Source of the DNA: DATBGS01 sp036557885
Lineage (GTDB): Bacteria > Chloroflexota > Ktedonobacteria > Ktedonobacterales > DATBGS01
Length of the DNA: 64,000 nt
Reading direction: 5' to 3'
Assembly (NCBI GenBank): GCA_036557885.1
Contig: DATBGS010000129.1
Span: 26,829 to 90,828 of the forward strand
The notes under the pieces are model-generated. The model made no database searches. It was not told the origin of the DNA and was given only the letters and a program-made list of their open reading frames with translations. Positions 1-7,701 of this stretch are shown here, piece by piece; position 1 is the stretch's first letter, and the number at the start of each line of letters is the position of its first letter. Position numbers and translations under genes: made by a program.

Positions 1-287
1 AGCTCAAAGCGGCCTTCGGAGAGCAGATCAAGCGTGGCGGCTTCTCTGGCGAGGATGACGGGATGGCGATATTCATTGGAGAAGACATAGCTGCCGACAC
101 GCAGCGTTGTGGTGGCTTCGGCAGCGACGGCAAGCGCGGTGAGGGGCGCGAGCAGCCCAGCCGTTGTGCGGTCAGGAAGTAACAGGGTGCTGTAGCCGAG
201 TTCTTCGGCGCGGCGGGCGGTGGTGGTCCAGGCGGCACGCGATGGGGCGTAGCCTGCGACAAGGCCAAAGCGAAATGGTCGTGGCAT
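1..287 (-). CDS. LLM-class flavin-dependent oxidoreductase, N-terminal part (cut by window start)
   Basis: The reverse strand reads an ATG at 287 followed by MPRPFRFGLVAGYAPSR and about 95 residues open to the window edge. The segment has the first beta strand and helix of a luciferase-like TIM barrel, with a stretch reading LGYSTLLLPD and a later VGSYVFSNEYRHPVILAREA block, which is typical of F420- or FMN-dependent luciferase-like monooxygenases. These enzymes oxidise or reduce small organic substrates in the cytoplasm; the substrate cannot be told. The rest of the gene lies outside the window. No strong ribosome site is seen before the ATG. Confidence 0.75.
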   Translation of the reverse strand, partial: MPRPFRFGLVAGYAPSRAAWTTTARRAEELGYSTLLLPDRTTAGLLAPLTALAVAAEATTTLRVGSYVFSNEYRHPVILAREAATLDLLSEGRFE

Positions 288-324
288 GTGGGTAAGTCTC
301 CTTTTTCGGGCAATCAACGGGTAA

Positions 325-759
325 TCAGTGCGACAAAGCCGGGACGCGTTGCGGCCTCAATGCTGCCTTGACGCCCCTGGTCATCAGCAGGGCCAGCCCA
401 GCCACGAGCGCTGCCAGAATAACGCGATGGTAGATGGTGTTGACGGTGGTGCCCAGGCCGGGGGCCAGCGCGAGGGCGGTGATGCCCAGCAAGACGCCCG
501 CCACGCTAAAGAGGTGGGCGGCGAGCGCGGCACGCCATGCCCAGGTCTTGCGGGCGAGGACAGCGTAGGCGCTGGCGGCCAGGAACAGGCCGCACAGTCC
601 TTCGACGATGGTGGCTGGAAGGATGCGGGGTTCTGAGAAGCCCAGCGGGATGCCCAGGTGCAGCAGCGCCGCGAGCAGAAAGGTCACGGCCTCCGCAGCC
701 ATCAGCAGGCTGATGAGGGTGATGAGGGTGGAAAAGCTCCGGTGTATGGGGGTGCTCAT
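325..759 (-). CDS. Small four-helix membrane protein, function unknown
   Basis: The 144-residue product starts MSTPIHRSFSTLITLISLL and has about four hydrophobic segments separated by short polar loops, so it is probably an inner-membrane protein. A good GAGGAG ribosome site sits just upstream of the ATG at 759. A much longer upstream extension is open in the same frame but has no hydrophobic or family character, so I rejected it. It lies 37 bases after the oxidoreductase start on the same strand and could be transcribed with it. It resembles small DoxX-like or DUF-type four-helix proteins only in general shape; I do not assign a family. Confidence 0.6.
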   Translation of the reverse strand: MSTPIHRSFSTLITLISLLMAAEAVTFLLAALLHLGIPLGFSEPRILPATIVEGLCGLFLAASAYAVLARKTWAWRAALAAHLFSVAGVLLGITALALAPGLGTTVNTIYHRVILAALVAGLALLMTRGVKAALRPQRVPALSH

Positions 760-792
760 GTGTGATTCTCCTCTTTCCTGCAAATATTTGGA

Positions 793-807
793 TGTACTGA
801 TTGTACA
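793..807. promoter_or_regulatory. Operator-like dyad TGTAC-N5-GTACA
   Basis: TGTAC and GTACA face each other across five bases, 34 bases upstream of the ATG at 759. The position would suit a dimeric repressor site for the minus-strand membrane protein and oxidoreductase. The arms are only five bases long, so chance is possible. Confidence 0.3.
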
Positions 808-860
808 ATGAAATGGGAAAAGCGTCAAGGGGATTTGCCCCACTGCATGGTTTGTTGCCA

Positions 861-889
861 TTGCGGAAGCTCTTGCCGCCTGATATAAT
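861..889 (+). promoter_or_regulatory. Sigma70-type promoter
   Basis: TTGCGG at 861-866 and a perfect TATAAT at 884-889 are separated by 17 bases. It points toward the plus-strand gene starting at 1038, leaving a leader of about 140 bases. Confidence 0.6.
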
Positions 890-1037
890 GGGGGAAACGT
901 TGCGTTTATTGAATGTGTCAAGCGGAGCAGCGGGAGGGCACGTTTCCCTGGAAAGTGCCTTTCTCTAGAGCCATAAACACGCTGCGGCTTCTGGCTGTGC
1001 CGGGGCCGGGTAGAGATATGCAGGAGCACGACCAGCT

Positions 1038-1865
1038 ATGGGGAAGCTGACGGAAACATTAGAGAAGGTGTCTAAAGGTTCGGGCGGGGGCATGGGCTTT
1101 GGGCGGCCACGCGCGCAGGCTAAGCCACGCGCGGCAGGCGTCATTGTGGCGCTGGGCCAGGCCGATGCTGGGCTGGCAGAAGCGGTTGCCAAGGCGGGCG
1201 TTGAGGGAGCTATTTTTACGGCGCAGCGCGGCAAGACGGGCAAGGCGGCTGTTTCGGCGGAGGAGTATCGCAAGGCGGCGGAGCCGCTGAAGGCGGCCAG
1301 TTTGCCCTGGGGAATTGATCTGAGTGAGGTGGTGAGCGTGCTGGAGCCGGAAACGCTGAAGGCGCTGCGCGAGGGCGGCGCGGATTTTGTGTCGTTTCCG
1401 CTGAGCGCTCCGGCGCGGCTGCTTCAGGAGCGGCCTGAGGGCTTAGATCGCATTATTTCGCTGGGTTCTTTGAGCGATGACCCCATGTTGATGCTGGCGC
1501 GCTCGGTGAATTTGCTTTCGGTGCAGGTGGCTCAGTTTGATTTTGGCCTGACGCCGGAGCGCTTGCGGGCGCTGACGATTGAGGATTTGCTGCGTTATCG
1601 GATGCTGCGCGAGACGATTCGCTTCCCGGCGCTGGTGAGCGTGCAGGGCGATCTTGGCGCAGAAGAGGCGCGCACCTTGGTGAAACTGGGCGCATCGGCG
1701 CTGCTGGCGCAGACAGAAGCGGGCGTGACGGCTTCCGCGCTGAGCAAGCGTCTTATCGCGCTGCGCGAGGAGTTGGAGCGCGTGCCGACCAGGGAGGATG
1801 AGGAAGAGACTCCCAGCCTGACGATGTTTCAAGGCACGTCCCCAAAGGGCGAAAGCCAGCACTGA
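1038..1865 (+). CDS. Conserved-looking hypothetical protein, TIM-barrel-like
   Basis: A 275-residue cytoplasmic protein without signal or membrane segments. Alternating hydrophobic strand and helix stretches (GVIVALGQADAG, GADFVSFPLSAP, NLLSVQVAQFDFGL, FPALVSVQGDL, LGASALLAQTEAG) give the rhythm of a beta/alpha barrel, but no catalytic motif is recognisable. An AGGAG ribosome site at 1021-1025 and the promoter at 861-889 support the start. It precedes prfB by about 140 bases on the same strand. I do not recognise the family and assign no function. Confidence 0.6.
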   Translation: MGKLTETLEKVSKGSGGGMGFGRPRAQAKPRAAGVIVALGQADAGLAEAVAKAGVEGAIFTAQRGKTGKAAVSAEEYRKAAEPLKAASLPWGIDLSEVVSVLEPETLKALREGGADFVSFPLSAPARLLQERPEGLDRIISLGSLSDDPMLMLARSVNLLSVQVAQFDFGLTPERLRALTIEDLLRYRMLRETIRFPALVSVQGDLGAEEARTLVKLGASALLAQTEAGVTASALSKRLIALREELERVPTREDEEETPSLTMFQGTSPKGESQH

Positions 1866-2006
1866 ATAGGATATTTTAACCCAAAAGTCGAGGCTTCGGG
1901 CTGCTGCTATGGCAGGGCACCGCCTCGGCTTTTGTTGTGCGGCGCGGCTCTTAGTTGATGTATCAATCTTACTTTTTATATCAAGACCCAAGGAGAAAGA
2001 ACGAGC

Positions 2007-3108
2007 ATGAGCGATTTAACGACTCGCATTGAGGAAGTGCGGCAGCGCATTAGTGACTTACTGGTGCGTCTTTGACCCGGCTGGGAAAGAACGCGAGATA
2101 GCCGCGCTGGAAGAAGAGAGCCTTCAGCCGGATTTTTATGCTGACCGACGCCAGGCGCAAAAGACGATGCAGCGGCTGACGGCGCTGCGCAATGAGGTGG
2201 AGACGTGGAGCGGGCTGGAAAAACGCCTGAGCGATGCAGGGGAACTAGCGCTGCTGCTGGAAGAACAGCCTGATGAGGAGTTGGAGCGCGAGGTGACGCA
2301 ATCAGTGGATGAGGCGGAAAAGCAGCTTGAGAAGCTGCGCTTTGCCTTGATGCTGAGCGGCGAACATGATCAGCGCGACGCGATTCTTTCGCTGCACGCA
2401 GGCAGCGGCGGCACCGACGCGCAGGATTGGGCGGAGATGCTGCTGCGCATGTATCTACGCTGGGCGGAGTCGCGGGGCTTCAAAACGGAGATTCTTGATC
2501 TGCTGGAGGGTGAAGAGGCGGGGATTAAGAGCGCGACAGTGGAAATCTCCGGCGCGTATGCCTATGGCTATCTACGCTCGGAGGTAGGGGTACACCGCTT
2601 GATTCGGCTTTCGCGCTTTGACGCGGCGCATCGGCGGCACACGTCCTTTGCGAAGGTGGAGGTGCTGCCCGATATTGAGGACACGATTGATATTGTGGTG
2701 CGGCCCGAAGACCTGGAGGTGGATACCTATCGCTCGACTGGGGCGGGCGGCCAGCATGTCAACAAGACCGATTCGGCGGTGCGCATGCGGCATATCCCGA
2801 CAGGGATTGTGGTGACGTGTCAAAACGAGCGCTCGCAGATTCAGAACCGCGAGGTGGCGCTGCGCATTCTGAAGGCGCGGCTCTATGAGCGCGAACTGAA
2901 GGAGCGCGAACGCCAGCAGGCGGCGCTGAAGGGCGAGCATGTGGAGGCCGATTTTGGCAACCAGATTCGCTCGGTGACGGTGCATCCCTTCCAACTGGTG
3001 AAAGATCATCGCACGGATTTTGAAAGCAGCGATACAGCGGGCTATCTCAACGGCGAAGTTGACCCGTTCATCGAGGCCTATCTGCAAGGGCAGGCGGTGG
3101 GGGTGTAA
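2007..3108 (+). CDS. prfB: Peptide chain release factor 2, with programmed +1 frameshift
   Basis: Release factor 2 frees the finished peptide at UGA and UAA codons. Translation starts at ATG 2007, behind AGGAGA at 1991-1996, and reads 22 codons to an in-frame TGA at 2073. The sequence CTT TGA C is the classical autoregulatory shift site, and continuing one base later at GAC 2074 gives a full 366-residue protein. The catalytic GGQ loop (GAGGQHVNKTDSAVR) is intact. The stop-codon-reading tripeptide, normally SPF, reads SRF at 2611-2619. The SD-like stimulator before the shift site is weak (GGTG). A caller that ignores the shift would give the wrong N terminus. Confidence 0.95.
2061..2076 (+). 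promoter_or_regulatory. prfB +1 programmed frameshift site
   Basis: The site contains CTTTGAC at 2070-2076: the ribosome pauses with CTT in the P site and TGA in the A site and slips one base forward to read GAC. The SD-like element normally seen as AGGGGG is reduced here to GGTG about three bases before CTT. In known prfB genes, low RF2 favours shifting, so the enzyme controls its own level. Confidence 0.88.
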
Positions 3109-3111
3109 CGC

Positions 3112-3137
3112 TTGTAGCGCCGCCGACCCCGGCGGCG
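3112..3137 (-). repeat. Short REP-like hairpin ending in TACAA
   Basis: On the minus strand an 8-bp stem (CGCCGCCG / CGGCGGCG) with a four-base loop is followed by CTACAA. The same layout, stem then (G)GTACAA or GCTACAA, recurs at 4097-4121, 4135-4163 and 25521-25546. Here it lies just after the prfB stop codon and could also act as a 3' processing hairpin. Confidence 0.45.
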
Positions 3138-3160
3138 AATCGCGCCAGGGGGAACGGAGT

Positions 3161-3227
3161 CTGGCGACTAAAGATCGCGGCTAAGGGCGCCTGCGGGCGC
3201 CGCCAAGTCCGCCTGCGCGGACTCCCC
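3161..3227 (+). repeat. Interspersed palindromic repeat, half copy (copy A)
   Basis: CTGGCGACTAAAGATCGCGG at 3161-3180 is followed by CTAAGGGC and then a small hairpin AGTCCGCCTGCGCGGACT. The same left arm is found in fuller copies at 30904-31076 and 32580-32756 and a diverged one at 22956-23098. No inverted right arm is seen here. The rest of 3228-3335 holds GC-rich spacer with another TTGTAGCGC remnant and no gene. Confidence 0.65.
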
Positions 3228-3335
3228 GCCCCATCTGGAGCAGCGTTTGTAGCGCGGGCGCCTCGCTCGCCTGGGCGGAAATGGGGTCTGGCGTAGGGGG
3301 CAAGCGCCCATCCTGCGCGGTTGCCAGGGCTTGTC

Positions 3336-3947
3336 TTATGCGAAGTGAGCCGTCTTTTTTCCAAGGATGATCTGATGTCGCTCACTTCCTGCCTCATCAA
3401 TTTCATCCAACAAAATTGTAAAACCCACTTTCTCTACCAGTTGCCTGTTCTTTACGTAATTAAAATGGCTCCAAAACATTTCTGTTCCATGAAAATTTTG
3501 TTCTCTTCCTTCCCAATCAGAGCTACCCATCGTAATCAACAACAATCCTCCGATTGGGAGAAATGAATTAATCTTCCTAAGTAAATCTTGATGTGTCTCT
3601 CTTGAGGTATGGAAGATGGCATAAAAGGAAACAACGGCGTCAACCTGATATTCTCCTGGTTGTAATTCCGACATATCCTCAACTTTATAGTGCCCGTTAG
3701 GTACGTTATGTCTTGCTAATTCAATCATTTTTTCGGAAATATCAATGCCAGTTACTTGATGGCCCTTGTTAATAAAATAGCTGTCCACTGGCATCCCCGC
3801 ACCACAACCAATGTCAAGAATAGCTGAATGAGGATGGAGGAGTAGGTTTAGCTTTTCAACATATTGGGTATTGTTGAATTGATCTCTTTGAGCAGCATAA
3901 TCCTCGGCTGCTTTGTTGTATCCGTCTTTTACAAAATCATTTGGCAT
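3336..3947 (-). CDS. Class I SAM-dependent methyltransferase, probably acquired
   Basis: The 203-residue product has the SAM-binding motif I AILDIGCGAGMPV, an acidic VTGIDIS after strand 2, DAVVSFYAIFH as motif post-II and GGLLLITMG before a late strand, so it is a complete small Rossmann methyltransferase (Methyltransf_11/25 type). The substrate is unknown. The gene is plainly richer in A and T than its neighbours and lacks a clear ribosome site, suggesting recent transfer. It is flanked by repeat-rich spacers on both sides and points against prfB, so it is probably transcribed alone. Confidence 0.85.
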   Translation of the reverse strand: MPNDFVKDGYNKAAEDYAAQRDQFNNTQYVEKLNLLLHPHSAILDIGCGAGMPVDSYFINKGHQVTGIDISEKMIELARHNVPNGHYKVEDMSELQPGEYQVDAVVSFYAIFHTSRETHQDLLRKINSFLPIGGLLLITMGSSDWEGREQNFHGTEMFWSHFNYVKNRQLVEKVGFTILLDEIDEAGSERHQIILGKKTAHFA

Positions 3948-4096
3948 GAAGGTAGTATAGCATAGTTGCTTGATAACCCCCTTACCTGCGCGTAGGTAAG
4001 GGAGTTTCTTCTTTCTTCGTTCAGGGTAGCTGGCCTCTTGACGCCCTTAGAACGGGCGTGCTATCCTGCCTGCATTGGTGAGCGGCCCCACCCCGG

Positions 4097-4163
4097 ACCG
4101 GCGGGGACGCCGGTGGTACAAACGCCCCGCCCCTGGCACCGGCACGGTGGCCGGTGCTACAAG
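4097..4163 (+). repeat. Two REP-like hairpins, each ending in TACAA
   Basis: At 4097-4121 the stem ACCGGC/GCCGGT encloses GGGGAC and runs into GGTACAA. At 4135-4163 a second stem (GCACCGGC / GCCGGTGC) runs into TACAAG. Both stand directly before the DnaQ-UvrC fusion gene, so they may form part of its leader. Confidence 0.55.
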
Positions 4164-4182
4164 CAATCTCACTGAGGCGCAC

Positions 4183-6219
4183 ATGGCAACGCAAGATGAT
4201 GAGAGCCAGGACCAGAATCAGGGCCAGCTTTTGCGCCGGGCGCACGCGCTGCTGAGCGCGCACGATGCGCCGCTCTTGACGGATGCGCTGGTGCGGGCGC
4301 TGTTTGGGGCGGAGCCGGAGGGGGCGCCAGGGCAGTTGTGGCGGCTGATGCTGGAGCAGGCGCTGGGGCGTTCGCCGCTGTTTCGCCAGCGCGAGGATGG
4401 CGCCTGGCAGTTGCGCGCCTGGGAAGCGGCGCGGACACGCCTGGTTGATCTGGAATATGTGGTGGTGGATGTGGAGACGACGGGCCTGGTGGCCGGGCGC
4501 CACCGGCTGATTGAGGTGGCCGGGCTGCGCGTGCGCGGCGGGCACACGGTTGATTCGTTCCAGCAGTTGATTAACCCCGGCAGGCGGCTGCCGCGTTTTA
4601 TTACGGCGTTTACGGGCATTACGCAGGAGATGGTCAACGAGGCCGAGCCGGTTGAGGTGGTGATGGCCGCGTTTTTCCGTTTTCTGGATGACGCGCCGCT
4701 GGTGGGGCATAACGTGGGCTTTGATCTGTCGTTTCTGGGCTATGAGGCGCTGCGGTTGGGGTATCCGCTGGCAAGCGATGGGCTGGATACGATCCGGCTG
4801 GCGCGGCGCTTTTTGCCGGGGATGCGCCGCCTGCGGCTGGACGCGCTGGCGCGCGAACTGGGCGTGACCGTGCGGGACCGCCACCGCGCGCTGGGCGATG
4901 CAAAGATCACGCTGGAGGTTTTTCAGCAGTTGCTGGAGTTGGCGGCGCAGCAGGGCATCGAAACGTTGGAGCACCTGCGCGCGGCCAACCAGAGCAAGAG
5001 CGCGGCGCGTCGTCTGGCGCCGGGCGAGACAATGAGCGAGCAGCCCACCGGCAGTATGTTCTTGAACCCGGCCTGGCGGCGCGAGTTTCCGGCCAGGCCG
5101 GGCGTGTATTTGATGAAGGATGAGCAGGGCGAGGTGGTCTATGTGGGCAAGGCCAAGTCGCTGAAGGAGCGGCTGGCCTCGTACTACCATCAGCCGTTGG
5201 GCTATACGCGCAAACTGGATGGCTTGCTGCAAACGGTGCGCGAGATCGAGATTCGCGTGCTGGGGTCGGAGCTAGAGGCGCTGCTGGTGGAGTCGCAACT
5301 GATCAAGCAGCTTCAGCCGCGCTTTAATGTGCAGTTGCGCAACTACGAGGCGTACCCGTTTATCAAGATTGATCTGTCGCCCTATCCGCGCGTCTACGCG
5401 ACACGCGAGGTGCATGCCGATGGCGGGCGCTACTTTGGGCCGTTTCAGAGTTCGCGGGTGGTGGAGGCGGCGCTGGAGGTGGTACATAAGCTCTTTCCCA
5501 TTCGCACCTGCACGCGCAGCCTGCCGCCGAGCGCACCAGCCTCCGAGCCGTGTATGCGCTATCATCTGCATCGCTGCCCGGCGCCCTGTCGGGGCGATGT
5601 GGCCGCCGATTTTTACCAGGGGATGATTGAGCAGGTGGCGGCGTTTTTGGGCGGCGAGCGCGATGATTTGTTGGAGCGGCTGCGCCAGGAGATGTGGGCG
5701 GCCTCGGCGCGCAACGAGTTTGAGCGCGCGGCGGCGCTGCGCGACGCGCTGAAGAGTATCAGCCAGGTGCTGGTGGGGCAGCGCCTGATGACGGGCGCGG
5801 TGGAGGCCAATAATTTGCTGATTATCTACCCTTCGGCAGAAGAGGAGCAGCGCGAAGTCTTTCTGGTGCGGCATGGGCGACTGGTGCAGCAATGCCGGGT
5901 GGCAGCAGAGCGAGAAGCGCTCCTGGCCGAACTTGGTGCGCTGGTGGAGCATGCCGCCACGCTGCCCGCGCCGCCCAAACGGGTCGGCAAGGCCGAGGTG
6001 GATTCGGTCAATATTATTGCGCGTTGGATTCACCGCCACAGCGAGGAGCACGAGCGGGCGTTCTTCCAGCTTCCCGGCGACCTGAGTGCCCCTGGAGCCA
6101 CGCGCAGCTTCGTGGCGCAGGTGGTAGAACAAGTGCTAAAGCCCATTGAAGTGATAGCACTCCAAGAGGGAGGAGGAGACACAAATGGCTTTGCCAGATC
6201 GCCCGATGATGAGCGTTGA
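4183..6219 (+). CDS. DnaQ-like 3'-5' exonuclease fused to UvrC-like GIY-YIG nuclease
   Basis: The 678-residue protein has a DEDDh exonuclease domain at about residues 85-260 (D96 and E98 in VVDVETTG, D181 in GHNVGFDLSFL, H234 and D239 in RHRALGDAK). A UvrC-type GIY-YIG domain follows at about 300-385 (RPGVYLMKDEQGEVVYVGKA), then a UVR-like helical pair near 540 (EFERAAALRDALKSIS) and the start of an RNase H-like region. The UvrC HhH tail is missing. Such fusions are known in actinobacteria (for example Rv2191) and resemble Cho more than UvrC. A DNA repair role is likely. ATG 4183 is chosen because upstream codons run through repeat DNA. Its 3' end overlaps the next gene by 35 bases. Confidence 0.9.
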   Translation: MATQDDESQDQNQGQLLRRAHALLSAHDAPLLTDALVRALFGAEPEGAPGQLWRLMLEQALGRSPLFRQREDGAWQLRAWEAARTRLVDLEYVVVDVETTGLVAGRHRLIEVAGLRVRGGHTVDSFQQLINPGRRLPRFITAFTGITQEMVNEAEPVEVVMAAFFRFLDDAPLVGHNVGFDLSFLGYEALRLGYPLASDGLDTIRLARRFLPGMRRLRLDALARELGVTVRDRHRALGDAKITLEVFQQLLELAAQQGIETLEHLRAANQSKSAARRLAPGETMSEQPTGSMFLNPAWRREFPARPGVYLMKDEQGEVVYVGKAKSLKERLASYYHQPLGYTRKLDGLLQTVREIEIRVLGSELEALLVESQLIKQLQPRFNVQLRNYEAYPFIKIDLSPYPRVYATREVHADGGRYFGPFQSSRVVEAALEVVHKLFPIRTCTRSLPPSAPASEPCMRYHLHRCPAPCRGDVAADFYQGMIEQVAAFLGGERDDLLERLRQEMWAASARNEFERAAALRDALKSISQVLVGQRLMTGAVEANNLLIIYPSAEEEQREVFLVRHGRLVQQCRVAAEREALLAELGALVEHAATLPAPPKRVGKAEVDSVNIIARWIHRHSEEHERAFFQLPGDLSAPGATRSFVAQVVEQVLKPIEVIALQEGGGDTNGFARSPDDER

Positions 6220-6757
6220 AGACTATCTTCAGCTTGACCGGAGCAGCCGCGAGGCGCGCTACGAGTATATTGATGGAGTTGCAACGCTGCTGGCAGGAGG
6301 TACAGCCGATCACGCGACGATTTGCGTGAATCTGACCAGCCTGCTGCACAGCGCCTTGCGCGGCAAAGAGTGCCGCGTCTACAACTCTGATCTGCGCGTG
6401 CGCCTTTCCAAGACGCGCTATGTCTATCCTGATCTTTCGGTGAGTTGTGACCCGCAGGATCGCGGGCAGACCGATATGTTGCTCTCTCCCCGCCTGATAG
6501 TGGAGGTGCTTTCTCCCAGCACCGAAGCCTATGACCGGGGCAGAAAGTTTGCGTTCTATCGGGCCTGCCCAACGATACAAGAGTATGTGCTGATTGATAC
6601 CCAAAGCCAGGCCATAGAGGTCTATCGCCGCGAAAAAGGGCAGGGCTGGACGCTGTACACATTTGGGCCAGAGAATGAAGTCGTACTAGAGAGCATCAAT
6701 GTGCGCCTGACGTTTGCAGCTATTTATGAACACACAACCATCGCAGAAGACGGATAG
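6185..6757 (+). CDS. Uma2 family (DUF820) PD-(D/E)XK nuclease-like protein
   Basis: The 190-residue protein has the Uma2 pattern: an N-terminal MSVEDYLQL and YEYIDGVATLLAGG, then VYPDLSVSC (the catalytic Asp region), LIVEVLSPSTEAYDRGRKF (the ExK-like core) and YVLIDTQSQAIEVYRR. This restriction-endonuclease-like fold is expanded in cyanobacteria and Chloroflexota; its biological role is not settled. A strong GGAGGAGGAG ribosome site lies inside the end of the previous gene, and the 35-base overlap suggests coupled translation with the DnaQ-UvrC nuclease. Confidence 0.88.
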   Translation: MALPDRPMMSVEDYLQLDRSSREARYEYIDGVATLLAGGTADHATICVNLTSLLHSALRGKECRVYNSDLRVRLSKTRYVYPDLSVSCDPQDRGQTDMLLSPRLIVEVLSPSTEAYDRGRKFAFYRACPTIQEYVLIDTQSQAIEVYRREKGQGWTLYTFGPENEVVLESINVRLTFAAIYEHTTIAEDG

Positions 6758-6762
6758 CTCCG

Positions 6763-7011
6763 TCAGCGGTTTTTGTAGAAGGTGATCATCTCGTTGATGT
6801 CTTGATCGCTGACCATGACCTCTATAAAGCTAATGCGCGTCATGGGAAAAATAAAGGAGCGCGCCCCCTGAGTCATCCAGGCGACGTTCTTGCCGTCGCG
6901 CTTGCGCGGGTTGGTGAAGCTGATGCTGGTGGAGAGGTGATTGGGCAGGTCTTCCATCTCGGCCTCAAAGGGGTCGTCATTGATGATATGAATGAGCACT
7001 TTATAGCCCAT
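6763..7011 (-). CDS. Small hypothetical protein, 82 residues
   Basis: The product begins MGYKVLIHIINDDPFEAEME and ends FIEVMVSDQDINEMITFYKN. It is soluble, mixed alpha/beta, and has no known motif. An AAGGAAGGA ribosome site precedes ATG 7011, and the gene sits 67 bases downstream of the FHA gene on the same strand, so the two may be co-transcribed. I do not recognise a family. Confidence 0.6.
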   Translation of the reverse strand: MGYKVLIHIINDDPFEAEMEDLPNHLSTSISFTNPRKRDGKNVAWMTQGARSFIFPMTRISFIEVMVSDQDINEMITFYKNR

Positions 7012-7078
7012 GTGCTTGTTCCTTCCTTACAAGATGCTGGTGTGGGTAGCACGCCCCCTATTATAGCAGACCACCGGG

Positions 7079-7582
7079 CTATAACAAGACCCTGATCTCC
7101 AGGTCTCCCAGAGTGAGGTGGTCATCATGTTTGAGCGGATACAACTGCTCTGGGAAGAGGCGCGCGGCGTTGAGCAGGGTGTAGTTGGTGCTTCCCTTGT
7201 CCTTGATGAAGTAATGCCCGCCGTCAAAGACGATCATGGCATGCTTGCGCGAGACGCCCTTTTCCAGGCCGCCGTACGGGGCCAGATCAATGTCTGGGTC
7301 GGATTCGACATCTTTTCGACCGATGAGGGTCTTTTCGCGCCCATAGAGATCAATGATCATCCCCGATGGGAGTTGCAGCCGCAGATGCTGCGGCGTAGCA
7401 GCCCCATTGGTTGCTGGTTGTGGTTGGGGTGGCTTTTTGTTCTCTTTGACCTCTGGCACGTTGGGAAGTGGCTCCGGGGAGCGCGGCGGCCATGCCACTG
7501 AAGCGGGCAATGCCTGCCCGCAGTTGAAGCAAAACAACTCACCGGCAATATACGGTTCGTCACACTTTGGACACAATGACAT
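7079..7582 (-). CDS. Zinc-ribbon FHA-domain protein
   Basis: The 167-residue protein starts MSLCPKCDEPYIAGELFCFNCGQ, a double-CxxC zinc ribbon, followed by a Pro-rich linker and a forkhead-associated domain at about 65-167. The FHA core shows TLIGRKD, VSRKHAMIVF and DKGSTNYT, the residues that bind phosphothreonine. It probably reads the output of a Ser/Thr kinase such as the one at 18475-20301, but that pairing is inference. ATG 7582 is preferred over an upstream ATG because the zinc ribbon then begins the protein, as in its relatives here. Confidence 0.85.
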   Translation of the reverse strand: MSLCPKCDEPYIAGELFCFNCGQALPASVAWPPRSPEPLPNVPEVKENKKPPQPQPATNGAATPQHLRLQLPSGMIIDLYGREKTLIGRKDVESDPDIDLAPYGGLEKGVSRKHAMIVFDGGHYFIKDKGSTNYTLLNAARLFPEQLYPLKHDDHLTLGDLEIRVLL

Positions 7583-7701
7583 ACCAGGCCGCCTCTGAAT
7601 ACGACATGCCAGGGTATCTGGCACGACGCAGTATAAAGCGTACTTACCTCGCTATCCTATCTGGCCCGCTGTCAATTGTCAAGCTACCCTGCCAGATATT
7701 C

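Noticed and set aside
4021..5232. Minus-strand open frame of about 400 codons opposite the DnaQ-UvrC gene.
   Set aside because: Composition (Gln, Arg, His-rich) is that of an antisense shadow and it crosses the repeats at 4097-4163.
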